Positions 1 through 5,814 of a stretch of 7,089 bases of DNA are shown here, one piece after another. The DNA comes from Actinomycetota bacterium (GTDB lineage: Bacteria > Actinomycetota > Actinomycetes > Streptosporangiales > Streptosporangiaceae): positions 18,026 to 25,114 of the forward strand of contig DPMS01000881.1 of assembly GCA_003541285.1 (NCBI GenBank), written 5' to 3'. A program made the translations under genes and the position numbers. Under the pieces are notes generated by a model, which was not told the DNA's origin, made no database searches, and saw only the letters and a list, made by a program, of their open reading frames with translations. Each line of letters begins with the position of its first letter. The stretch's first letter is position 1.

Positions 1-30
1 CCTCCCCCGCTCACGGAGATCAAAGCCTGA
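1..30 (+). CDS. Possible C-terminal tail of an upstream gene (partial)
   Basis: Frame 1 from the window edge reads PPPLTEIKA and then TGA. Six of the nine sense codons end in G or C, and the stretch opens directly into the window edge, so it may be the end of a forward gene lying mostly outside. Nine codons are too few to recognise a family. If real, this gene converges on the DUF72 gene that ends at 266. It could equally be chance. Confidence 0.25.
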   Translation, partial: PPPLTEIKA

Positions 31-78
31 CCTTGAGCGGCATCGCTTGTGAGGCGGACACTATGGCCGGCGCCTGCC

Positions 79-98
79 CCCGGCAATGCGCTGCCGGG
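79..98. terminator. GC-rich hairpin, possible bidirectional terminator
   Basis: CCCGGCA at 79-85 pairs perfectly with TGCCGGG at 92-98 around the 6-base loop ATGCGC. A second perfect stem follows: TGATGC at 109-114 with GCATCA at 119-124 and a 4-base loop. Two close stems between genes that seem to converge suggest termination. There is no U-run, which is common for actinomycete terminators but leaves the call uncertain. Confidence 0.35.
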
Positions 99-193
99 CT
101 CATTGCCATGATGCGAGTGCATCACGTTCCGCAGGGGCGGCCGTGGGGGCAGGGCAATGAGGCTGACCGGCCGGGCGCGCTCTCATTGCGCCC
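82..193. repeat. Clustered GCAATG/CATTGC inverted repeats
   Basis: The hexamer GCAATG or its complement occurs four times in 107 bases, in alternating orientation: 83-88, 101-106 (inverted), 154-159 and 184-189 (inverted). GGCAATG at 82-88 pairs with CATTGCC at 101-107. CTCATTGCC at 99-107 is the exact complement of GGCAATGAG at 153-161. GCAATGAG at 154-161 pairs with CTCATTGC at 182-189. The stems compete with each other and with the 79-98 hairpin. The role is unknown; a protein-binding array, a REP-like element or RNA structure would all fit. Confidence 0.55.
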
Positions 194-265
194 GCCTGTG
201 CGGCCGGCCCGTCTCCGAGCGGCTGGCCGTCACCTCCCGCTGGCCCGACCCCAGTCACGGCGGGG

Positions 266-1087
266 TCAACCTGGGCTTGCCCGTGTCCGGGTGATGGGGG
301 TCCGGGTGATGGGGGTCCGGGTGACGGAGCGGCCGGCCCGGCGGCAGAGCGCGGCGAACGCGGCCGAATCGGCCAGGGCAGCCCCGCCCGGGTCGTTGTT
401 GAAATAGACGTACACGGGCGCCCCGTCCGGCCAGGCGTCCGTGATCCGCACCTGCCAGGACCGCAGGGCCTGCTGCCCGTACCGGGGCCACGGGCTTGCC
501 GCGCCCTGGTGGAAGCGGAGATAACCCCAGCCGGCCGTCCGCCACAGCGGCGTGACCGGACGGCCGAGCTGGTCCGCCCAGCACAGGGCGGCACCGTGGC
601 CAATGAGCACCTGCCGCACCTCGTCGGTCCACCAGGAGGCGTGGCGTGGCTCGACCACGACCTGGACGCTGCCGTCCGCCGGCCCGGGCCGGTGGAACCG
701 CGCGAATTCCGCCAGGCATGCGGCCAGCCGGGGCGGGTCGGCGGGCAGATTCGGGGGGAGCTGCAGCAGCACCGGCCCCAGCCTGCTGCCCAGCCCGGAC
801 GCGGCAGTCATCAGATGCGCCACCGGTTCTTCCGGGTCGCGCAGCCGCTTGACATGGGTCAGGTACCGGCTCGCCTTGAGCGCCATAACGAAATCGCCGG
901 GCGTGCGTGCCTGCCAGTCCGCGAATGTGTCGCGGGCAGGCAACCGGTAGAAGGTGCTGTTGTTCTCCACCGTCGCGTACTGGCTCGCATAATGCGCCAG
1001 CCATTCGTGCTGGGGCAGGCCCGCCGGGTAGAGCAGGCCGCGCCAGTCGCGGTATTGCCAGCCTGAGGTTCCCACAAGGACGGGCAT
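266..1087 (-). CDS. DUF72 domain protein (YecE-like), 273 aa
   Basis: This is a full-length DUF72/YecE-family protein, a TIM-barrel-like family of unproven biochemical role. Recognisable blocks in order are VGTSGWQYRDWRG (residues 5-17), VENNSTFYRLP (40-50), FVMALKASRYLTHVKRL (67-82), LGPVLLQLPPNL (103-114), VEPRHASWW (145-153), YLRFHQG (189-195) and VYVYFNNDPGGAAL (225-238). The length is typical and no segment is missing. The ATG at 1087 has a purine-rich AGAAGGAGG just upstream, with a rather short gap to the start. The last residues (about 256-270) are a RTPIT repeat outside the fold, from a 15-bp tandem repeat. It lies downstream of gabT on the same strand but 281 bases away, behind a strong hairpin, so co-transcription is unclear. 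Cytoplasmic: no signal or membrane segment is visible. Confidence 0.93.
   Translation of the reverse strand: MPVLVGTSGWQYRDWRGLLYPAGLPQHEWLAHYASQYATVENNSTFYRLPARDTFADWQARTPGDFVMALKASRYLTHVKRLRDPEEPVAHLMTAASGLGSRLGPVLLQLPPNLPADPPRLAACLAEFARFHRPGPADGSVQVVVEPRHASWWTDEVRQVLIGHGAALCWADQLGRPVTPLWRTAGWGYLRFHQGAASPWPRYGQQALRSWQVRITDAWPDGAPVYVYFNNDPGGAALADSAAFAALCRRAGRSVTRTPITRTPITRTRASPG
286..330. repeat. 15-bp tandem repeat at the 3' end of the DUF72 gene
   Basis: The unit TCCGGGTGATGGGGG occurs at 286-300 and 301-315, followed by a diverged copy at 316-330. The unit is a multiple of three, so on the reverse strand it adds Arg-Thr-Pro-Ile-Thr per copy and keeps the frame. It lies beyond the conserved DUF72 fold. 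Copy number is likely to vary by replication slippage. Confidence 0.85.
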
Positions 1088-1104
1088 GCCCTCCTTCTGC
1101 CCGC

Positions 1105-1139
1105 ATCCGGGGCCGGGGCACCTCGCCCGGGCCCCGGAT
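1105..1139. promoter_or_regulatory. Very strong hairpin upstream of the DUF72 gene
   Basis: ATCCGGGGCC at 1105-1114 is the exact complement of GGCCCCGGAT at 1130-1139. After a single G-G mismatch (1115/1129) the stem continues for four more pairs (1116-1119 with 1125-1128), closing on a 5-base loop. In reverse-strand RNA it ends just before the DUF72 ribosome site and about 17 bases from the ATG. It could terminate gabT transcription or be a leader structure affecting DUF72 translation. There is no T-tract on either side. Confidence 0.6.
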
Positions 1140-1259
1140 ATTGGGGCGCACCCGTCGGGTACCCAGCCGGGCAGCCGGGGACAGCCGGGGCCGCCACGCG
1201 CCGGATGACGAAGTGGCGAACATGCGCGCCCTGGTCAGGCGCCTCGACGCGGTGGCGGC

Positions 1260-1277
1260 CCGGCCGCGCGCGGCCGG
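1260..1277. repeat. Perfect 18-bp palindrome
   Basis: CCGGCCGCGCGCGGCCGG is self-complementary over all 18 bases. It lies between the gabT stop and the DUF72 start. It has no loop, so it would suit a dimeric DNA-binding protein better than an RNA hairpin. Runs of CG and GGCC are common in this DNA, so chance is possible. Confidence 0.5.
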
Positions 1278-1368
1278 AGAGCGCGGCCGTCCGGCAGTGG
1301 GGGACCAGCCGATCCTGGCAGTGATCCCGTACCCCCGCGGTGAGCACACCGCCATGGGCGGTACCGGA

Positions 1369-2727
1369 TCACAGCCCGGCGAAGGCGTCCTCCAGGAGCG
1401 ACAGGCCCTCTTCCAGCAGGTCCTCCCCGATCACCAGCGGGGGCAGGAACCGCAGCACGTTCCCGAATGTCCCGCAGGTGAGCACGACCAGGCCGGCCGC
1501 GTGGCAGGCCTTGGCGATCTGGCTGGCGACCGCCGGGGCAGGCTCCAGGCTGCCCGCCTCCGCGAGTTCGATCGCGATCATCGCACCCCGCCCGCGGACG
1601 TCAGCGATCACCGGGTCGGCCTCGGCGAGCTTGCGGAGCCGGGGCAGCATGATGTCGCCGATCCGGCGGGCCCGGCCCGCCAGGTCCTCGGCTTCCATCG
1701 TCTCCATCGCGCCGAGCGCGCCCGCGCAGGCGACCGGGTTCCCGCCGTAGGTGCCGCCGAGGCCGCCCACGTGCACCGAGTCCATCATCTCGGCCCGGCC
1801 GGTGACTGCGGCCAGCGGCATCCCGCCCGCGATCCCCTTGGCCGTGGTGATCAGGTCCGGGACGACCCCCTCGTGGTCGCAGGCGAACCAGTCACCGGTC
1901 CGGCAGAAACCGGTCTGGATCTCGTCGGCGATGAACACGATCCCGTGGCCGCGGCAGTACTGCGCCAGGGCGGGCAGGAAGCCGTCGGGCGGCACGACGA
2001 ACCCGCCTTCGCCCTGGATCGGCTCGATGATTACCGCGGCCACGTTGTCCTCGCCGACCTGGGCGTGGATGAGCCCGGTCACGACGTCGAACGCCTCGGC
2101 GGCACACCGCTCGGGGCCGCCGGGCCAGCGCAGCGGGTACGCCATCGGCATCCGGTAGATCTCGCCCGCGAACGGGCCGAACTTGTCCTTGTAGGGCATG
2201 TTCTTGGCGGTCAGCGCCATGGTGAGGTTGGTACGCCCGTGGTAGGCGTGGTCGAAGGCGACCACCGCCTGGCGCCCGGTCGCATGGCGGGCGATCTTGA
2301 CCGCGTTCTCGACCGCTTCCGCCCCGGAGTTGAACAGGGCCGAGCGCTTCTCGTGATCGCCCGGGGTGTGCCGGGCAAGCTCCTCGCACACCGCCACATA
2401 ACCCTCGTACGGCGTGACCATAAAGCAGGTGTGGGTGAACTGTGCCACCTGCTCCTGGACCCGGCTGGTAACCCGCGGCGCGCTGTTGCCGACGGAGGTC
2501 ACCGCGATGCCGGAGCCGAAATCGATGAGCGAGTTGCCGTCGGCGTCGACGAGCACGCCGCCACCGGCAGCGGTGATGAAGACCGGCAGCATGTTGCTGA
2601 CGCCGCGGGCGACGGCGCTCTCGCGCCGGGCGAGCAGCTGGCGGGAGGCGGGACCTGGGATCTCGGTCACGAGGCGACGGCGCTGGGGCAGTCCGGGACC
2701 GCCCTCGGGTGAAGAGAACGTGGTCAT
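1369..2727 (-). CDS. gabT: 4-aminobutyrate--2-oxoglutarate transaminase, 452 aa
   Basis: This is a class III PLP-dependent aminotransferase that moves the amino group of GABA to 2-oxoglutarate, giving succinate semialdehyde and glutamate. Signature blocks are LVDADGNSLIDFGSGIAVTS (59-78), FTHTCFMVTPYEGYV (97-111), NSGAEAVENAVKIAR (133-147; phosphate binding), FDHAYHGRTNLTMALTAKNM (158-177), EPIQGEGG (235-242), ADEIQTGF (267-274; Asp268 should hold the pyridine nitrogen), the Schiff-base lysine Lys297 in TTAKGIAGG, GGTYGGNP (324-331) and LRFLPPL (425-431), whose Arg fits the substrate carboxylate site. The length is normal and nothing is missing. The start at 2727 matches the usual N-terminus, but the upstream ribosome site is weak. 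No gabD, gabP or gabR is in the window, so GABA as substrate rests on sequence similarity; another omega-amino acid is possible. It follows a damaged small gene by 35 bases. Confidence 0.94.
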   Translation of the reverse strand: MTTFSSPEGGPGLPQRRRLVTEIPGPASRQLLARRESAVARGVSNMLPVFITAAGGGVLVDADGNSLIDFGSGIAVTSVGNSAPRVTSRVQEQVAQFTHTCFMVTPYEGYVAVCEELARHTPGDHEKRSALFNSGAEAVENAVKIARHATGRQAVVAFDHAYHGRTNLTMALTAKNMPYKDKFGPFAGEIYRMPMAYPLRWPGGPERCAAEAFDVVTGLIHAQVGEDNVAAVIIEPIQGEGGFVVPPDGFLPALAQYCRGHGIVFIADEIQTGFCRTGDWFACDHEGVVPDLITTAKGIAGGMPLAAVTGRAEMMDSVHVGGLGGTYGGNPVACAGALGAMETMEAEDLAGRARRIGDIMLPRLRKLAEADPVIADVRGRGAMIAIELAEAGSLEPAPAVASQIAKACHAAGLVVLTCGTFGNVLRFLPPLVIGEDLLEEGLSLLEDAFAGL

Positions 2728-2762
2728 AACGCTGACGATAGGGCACTGCCCCCCGGTCTTGC

Positions 2763-3082
2763 CTAGTGGGAGCTGGCAGGGATCCGCGTGGTCGCGGCGA
2801 ACAGGGTCCCCCCGCCGTGTAGAGCGAGAGCCTCGTCACCCGCCCTTGCCTGGGCACCACGAAGGCGATGTAGGTGCGCCCGGCGATGCTGGTGGGTATC
2901 ACCCGCCGGGTGGTGCTGTCGGCGAGGCGGACGATCGCGTCCGCGGTGCGCGGGCTGACCAGCCCGGCGTAGCCGGTGAGCGATGCCAGGGCCGTCTGTG
3001 CGATGCCCTCAGCCAGCCGGCCGACGGCACCCGGTAGACGGCCACGTGCGCCGGAAGGTGGTGCCTGGGACGCTTGGTCCAT
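2763..3082 (-). pseudogene. Uncharacterised small gene, apparently frameshifted
   Basis: From ATG at 3082, preceded by a GGGGA ribosome-like site, the reverse strand encodes about 92 residues (VGRLAEGIAQTALASLTGYAGLVSPRTADAI... to VTRLSLYTAGG). The reading then fails at a six-C run (2808-2813 on the forward strand). As written, the frame runs on for hundreds of codons antiphase through gabT, which is implausible. Adding one G to the run continues naturally as TLFAATTRIPASSH and a TAG at 2765-2763, giving a 106-residue protein with GC-rich third positions. I do not recognise the family. The first 20 or so codons have poorer third-position bias than the rest, so the real start or the 5' part may be lost. 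A sequencing error in the homopolymer is the main alternative to a true pseudogene. Confidence 0.55.
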
Positions 3083-3578
3083 GGTGATCCCCGTTCACGA
3101 CCTGAATCCGCTTCGCCGGACCCCCTGGGCCACCTACGTGCTGATCGCGCTGAATGTGGTGGTGTTCCTGCTCATCTTCGGCAACAACGTCGAAGACCGC
3201 TTCCGTAAGATTCCATACCTGCTGTTCTATCTGGCGTGCGGGTATGTCGCCGCGTACGGTTTCGCGGTGGTGTACCCGGGATCGGCCGGGCCGCTGATCG
3301 GCGCCTCCGGTGCCATCTCCGGGGTGCTCGGCGCGTACCTGGCGCTCTATCCGCGGGCGAGGGTATGGAGCCTGGTCCCGTTCCTGCTCTTCATCCCGGT
3401 CCGCATCCCGGCCTGGCTCGTGCTCGGGCTCTGGTTCGTGCTGCAGTGGGTGGACTCGATCGGCCACGCCGCGGCCGGCGGCGGGGTCGCCTATCTGGCG
3501 CATGTGTTCGGCTTCGTGGCCGGCCTGCTGACCGGGCTGGCTGTCCGCGCGGCCAGCCCGGCATACCGGCCAGCCTGA
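3081..3578 (+). CDS. Rhomboid-family intramembrane protease, internally deleted, 165 aa
   Basis: The N-terminus MVIPVHDLNPLRRTPWATYVLI and the later blocks IFGNNVEDR (32-40), GYVAAYGF (54-61), GASGAISGVLGAYLALYPRARV (74-95), PAWLVLGLWFVLQW (110-123) and YLAHVFGFVAG (138-148) are those of actinobacterial rhomboid serine proteases, which cleave membrane proteins within the bilayer. Ser76 (GASG) and His141 (AHVFGF) form the expected catalytic dyad. However, TM1 runs from VVVFLL straight into IFGNNVEDR. The usual L1 loop and TM2, carrying the HxxxN oxyanion residues just before a block like NMLFLWIFGNN, are absent. Relatives are roughly 250-300 aa. The frame stays open, so the deletion is in frame, but an active protease is unlikely. 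Its ATG overlaps the divergent reverse-strand ATG in CATG at 3080-3083. An annotator could choose 2976 as start, but that adds residues unlike the family. Confidence 0.82.
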   Translation: MVIPVHDLNPLRRTPWATYVLIALNVVVFLLIFGNNVEDRFRKIPYLLFYLACGYVAAYGFAVVYPGSAGPLIGASGAISGVLGAYLALYPRARVWSLVPFLLFIPVRIPAWLVLGLWFVLQWVDSIGHAAAGGGVAYLAHVFGFVAGLLTGLAVRAASPAYRPA

Positions 3579-3641
3579 CCCAGCCGGAGTGTCCCCCGTT
3601 TTCTCACTTAAAGTAATTGCAAGACTACATAAGGTGAAAAG
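3579..3641 (+). promoter_or_regulatory. AT-rich leader before the S53 peptidase gene
   Basis: Positions 3599-3640 are markedly AT-rich in very GC-rich DNA (for example TTAAAGTAATTGC and CTACATAAGG). This suggests that the peptidase has its own promoter rather than only read-through from the rhomboid gene. TAAAGT at 3609-3614 fits the TAnnnT form of a -10 box, but no convincing -35 lies 16-18 bases upstream, so no exact promoter is assigned. AAGGTG at 3631-3636 is a ribosome site for the ATG at 3642. Confidence 0.4.
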
Positions 3642-5615
3642 ATGGGGAGGGGTTTTATGCCACTCGCGACGCGCTCGTCCATGGCCGGCGCCGCGGTCGC
3701 CGGGGTGCTCGTGGTGAGCATGCCCGCCCTGGCGGCCGCCGCGGGCTCGGCGGGCCCGCCGGGTCAGGGGAGCAGGAGGCCCATCGCGGAGACCCATCCG
3801 GCCTGGGCGATTCCCACGCGCGAGGTGACGCGACGGCCAGTGACCCGCGGTAGCGTGACCGCCCGGCTCTACCTGGCTGGCCGGGACCGGGGCGGGCTGG
3901 CCGCGTTCGCCGCGGCCGTGTCCACTCCCGGCAGCCCGGGCTACCAGCACTACCTCACGCCCCGTCAGGCCCGCGCGCGGTTCGGCCCGACTCCGGCTCG
4001 TGTGACAGCGGTGAGATCGTGGCTGAGCTCGGCAGGGCTGGCCATCATCAGGGTCTCCGCTGGGGGCGTCGCCGGCGGGTACGTGGCCGCGCGCGGCCCG
4101 ATCACCGCAGTCAGCAAGGCGTTCGGGGTGAGCTTCGGCTACTACCGTGGTCCAGGCGGGCACGTGTACCGCGCGCCCATCCGGGCGGCTAGCGCCCCGG
4201 CCGCAGTGGCCCCCGCGGTGCTCGCGGTCACCGGGCTGAACACGGCGCCGGGGCTGGCTTCCCCCGGGCTGGCCAGGCCGCGGCCCCAGGCGGTGGTCCC
4301 ACCCTGCTCCCGCTACTGGGGCGAGCGGATCGCGTCCGCTGCACCTGCCGCCTACGGCAGGCACTGGCCGTCGGTAATCTGCGGCTATTCCCCGCGGCAG
4401 CTGCGCAGCGCCTACCACGTCACCGGATCGGGCACGTCCGGCACGGGCCAGACGTTGGCGATCATGGACGCATACCAGTCGCCGACCCTGCTGGCGGACG
4501 CCAGCCGGTTCGCCAGGGCAACGGGCGACCCTGGCTTCGGCCCCGGCCAGTACCGGCAATACCAGACCGGCCCGTTCACCCGCGCCCGCGAGTGCGGGCG
4601 GGACAGCTGGTACGGCGAGCAGACCCTGGACGTGGAGGCGGTGCACGGGCTGGCGCTGGGCGCCGGGGTCCGCTACGTCGCGGCTGGCAGTTGCGACAAC
4701 GCGGACCTGGCGGAAGCCCTGGCCTTCATCGTCAACCGCCACCTCGCCAGCATCGTGAGCAACTCGTGGGGGTATCTGGAACCCGTCCCGCACGCGCTTT
4801 ACAACACGATCTTCCAGGCAGGCGCGGCCGAGGGCATCGGCTTCTACTTCGCGACCGGTGACCGGGGCTACAACGCACCGGGGGAGATGCCAGGATCCTC
4901 CATGCCCCAGGTCCAGTTTCCGCCCTCCAGCCCCTGGGTCACCGCCGTCGGCGGCACCAGCCTGGCCATCGGCGCCAGCGGGCAGTACCTGTGGGAGACC
5001 TCCTGGGGAACCCTGTCTGACCCGCTGAGCGCCGACGGCCGGTCGTGGCGTTACCCCCCGCCCGGCAGGTACCCCGGGGGTTACCGCCAGTCCGGTGGCG
5101 GCGGGGTGAGCACCCGGTTCGGCCAGCCCTTCTACCAGCGCGGCGTGGTGCCGGACAGCCTGGCCACCCGGCTGCCGGACGGCACGATCAGCGCCAGGCC
5201 CATGCGCGTGATCCCGGACGTCGCCGCCGTCGCCAGCTTCAACACGGGCATGCTGGTCGGGTGGACACGGCCGGGCGGGCCCGGCTTCATGATCAGCTCG
5301 GTCGGCGGCACCAGCCTGGCCTGCCCGGTGTGGGCCGCCATCCAGGCCGATACCCAGCAGGCCACCGGCCGCGACTTCGGGTTTGCCAACCCGGTGCTCC
5401 ACCTCCGGCACGGCACGTCCGCGTTCCATGACGTCACCGATCACCCGCTGGGGCACGCATTCCCGTCCATCGTGGTCCCGGGAAAGCGGAACGCCTCGCT
5501 GTACGCCATCGGCATCAACGGCCGGGGCAGGGCCGCCCTGCGGGCGGTGCGGGGGTACGACGACGCCACCGGGCTGGGCTCGCCCTGGCTCTACATCCAG
5601 TCATTCCGCCCCTGA
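3642..5615 (+). CDS. Secreted S53 (sedolisin/kumamolisin-like) peptidase, 657 aa
   Basis: This is an acid-active serine-carboxyl peptidase made as a secreted zymogen. Residues 6-31 form a signal peptide (Arg11, hydrophobic 15-30, AxA at 29-31). A pro-kumamolisin activation domain spans about 45-200, including YQHYLTPRQARARFGPT. The catalytic domain follows from about 225. The family's catalytic set is present: Glu326 and Asp330 in GEQTLDVEA, Asp407 in ATGDRG, and Ser558 in SVGGTSLACPVWA. A Ca-site ending is visible in FHDVTDH and GYDDATGLGSPW. The earlier GGTS near residue 440 (TAVGGTSLA) is a structural repeat of the motif, not the nucleophile. Length fits the family with an intact prodomain. 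Two starts compete: 3642 with AAGGTG upstream, and 3657 with GGGGAGGGG four bases upstream; both keep the signal peptide. It likely degrades protein outside the cell under acidic conditions. Confidence 0.92.
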   Translation: MGRGFMPLATRSSMAGAAVAGVLVVSMPALAAAAGSAGPPGQGSRRPIAETHPAWAIPTREVTRRPVTRGSVTARLYLAGRDRGGLAAFAAAVSTPGSPGYQHYLTPRQARARFGPTPARVTAVRSWLSSAGLAIIRVSAGGVAGGYVAARGPITAVSKAFGVSFGYYRGPGGHVYRAPIRAASAPAAVAPAVLAVTGLNTAPGLASPGLARPRPQAVVPPCSRYWGERIASAAPAAYGRHWPSVICGYSPRQLRSAYHVTGSGTSGTGQTLAIMDAYQSPTLLADASRFARATGDPGFGPGQYRQYQTGPFTRARECGRDSWYGEQTLDVEAVHGLALGAGVRYVAAGSCDNADLAEALAFIVNRHLASIVSNSWGYLEPVPHALYNTIFQAGAAEGIGFYFATGDRGYNAPGEMPGSSMPQVQFPPSSPWVTAVGGTSLAIGASGQYLWETSWGTLSDPLSADGRSWRYPPPGRYPGGYRQSGGGGVSTRFGQPFYQRGVVPDSLATRLPDGTISARPMRVIPDVAAVASFNTGMLVGWTRPGGPGFMISSVGGTSLACPVWAAIQADTQQATGRDFGFANPVLHLRHGTSAFHDVTDHPLGHAFPSIVVPGKRNASLYAIGINGRGRAALRAVRGYDDATGLGSPWLYIQSFRP

Positions 5616-5642
5616 CCGGGCGCATCCGCGCTGCCACGGCGG

Positions 5643-5759
5643 GCATTGACGTCTGGGCAGGTCGAGGCGGCCCTGGACCCGTCCGGTTACCTGGGCGCGG
5701 CGGGCGGGTTCGTCGATGCCGCACTCGCGGCGCATGCCGCCGCCCCCGGTCAAGCATGA
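5643..5759 (+). pseudogene. pcaB: C-terminal remnant of 3-carboxy-cis,cis-muconate cycloisomerase
   Basis: After the peptidase stop, the same frame reads ALTSGQVEAALDP, then SGYLGAAGGFVDAALAAHAAAPGQA, and TGA at 5757-5759. This resembles the end of PcaB (LT-EQ-DAALDPAGYLG-A--FVD-AL), the enzyme that lactonises 3-carboxymuconate in the protocatechuate route. The identity is supported by pcaC next, which often follows pcaB. Only about 38 codons remain: the fumarase-fold body, catalytic loops and start are absent, and the peptidase gene sits directly upstream. The likely history is deletion or insertion that removed the front of pcaB. A separate intact pcaB may exist elsewhere. The call rests on a short match made by memory. 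Confidence 0.6.
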
Positions 5760-5810
5760 TCGTGGTGGTTTGCCTGCGCCGCCAGGCGCATAGAACTCAC
5801 CATGATCATG
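5755..5810. promoter_or_regulatory. Nested inverted repeat upstream of pcaC, possible operator
   Basis: CATGATCGTGGTG at 5755-5767 and CACCATGATCATG at 5798-5810 are complementary except for one base. Inside them TGCGCC (5775-5780) pairs with GGCGCA (5785-5790) around GCCA. The right arm contains CATGATCATG, itself a perfect 10-bp palindrome. The left arm overlaps the pcaB remnant stop. The site lies about 80-130 bases before pcaC, where a pca regulator (IclR or MarR types are known for such genes) could bind. No regulator gene is in the window. Confidence 0.45.
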
Positions 5811-5814
5811 GAAT

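Larger units (their letters stand above)
31..265. other. Intergenic gap with inverted repeats, no supported gene
   Basis: No reading frame here looks coding; the forward frame that spans it is low in recognisable content and runs on antisense to the DUF72 gene. The gap holds several inverted repeats (79-98, 109-124 and a GCAATG/CATTGC set at 82-193, listed separately). The flanking genes appear to converge on it, which suits a terminator or processing region. No T-tract follows any of the stems. Confidence 0.6.
1088..1368. other. Gap between gabT and the DUF72 gene, no supported gene
   Basis: Frames on both strands cross this gap, but none resembles a known protein or has a convincing start. 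It contains a strong hairpin (1105-1139), three near-tandem CAGCCGGG copies (1164-1171, 1172-1179, 1182-1189) and an 18-bp palindrome (1260-1277). A forward stretch from 1221 (MRALVRRLDAVAARP...) has mostly G/C third positions but runs on antisense through gabT, so it is not called. Confidence 0.6.

Noticed and set aside
1221..1352. Forward stretch MRALVRRLDAVAARPRAAGERGRPAV... as a small gene
   Set aside because: Third positions look coding, but there is no good ribosome site, no recognisable family, and no stop before it enters gabT antisense. It could be a gene fragment but is not supportable.
907..2712. 601-codon forward frame antisense to gabT
   Set aside because: gabT on the other strand has all family motifs. 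This frame has no recognisable domain and spans the gap without a sensible start.
2976..3080. Upstream ATG at 2976 for the rhomboid
   Set aside because: The added 35 residues are antisense shadow of the reverse gene; the family N-terminus MVIPVHD starts at 3081.
1892..3082. 396-codon reverse frame continuing from the small unknown gene
   Set aside because: Past 2807 it runs antiphase through gabT and loses coding character. Only the first 92 codons look real, hence the frameshift interpretation.
4951..4965. First GGTS of the peptidase as catalytic serine
   Set aside because: In the family the nucleophile is the later GGTS followed by a P-W segment (residue 558); the earlier copy is a common structural motif.
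3009..5456. 815-codon open frame on the reverse strand across the rhomboid and S53 genes
   Set aside because: It is antisense to two recognisable genes, has no known domain, and its Arg/Gly/Pro-rich content is typical of shadows in GC-rich DNA.
5613..5615. Stop readthrough joining the S53 peptidase to the pcaB-like tail
   Set aside because: Both lie in the same frame, but S53 proteins end normally at GLGSPW plus a short tail, and no recoding element is seen. Shared frame has a one-in-three chance.
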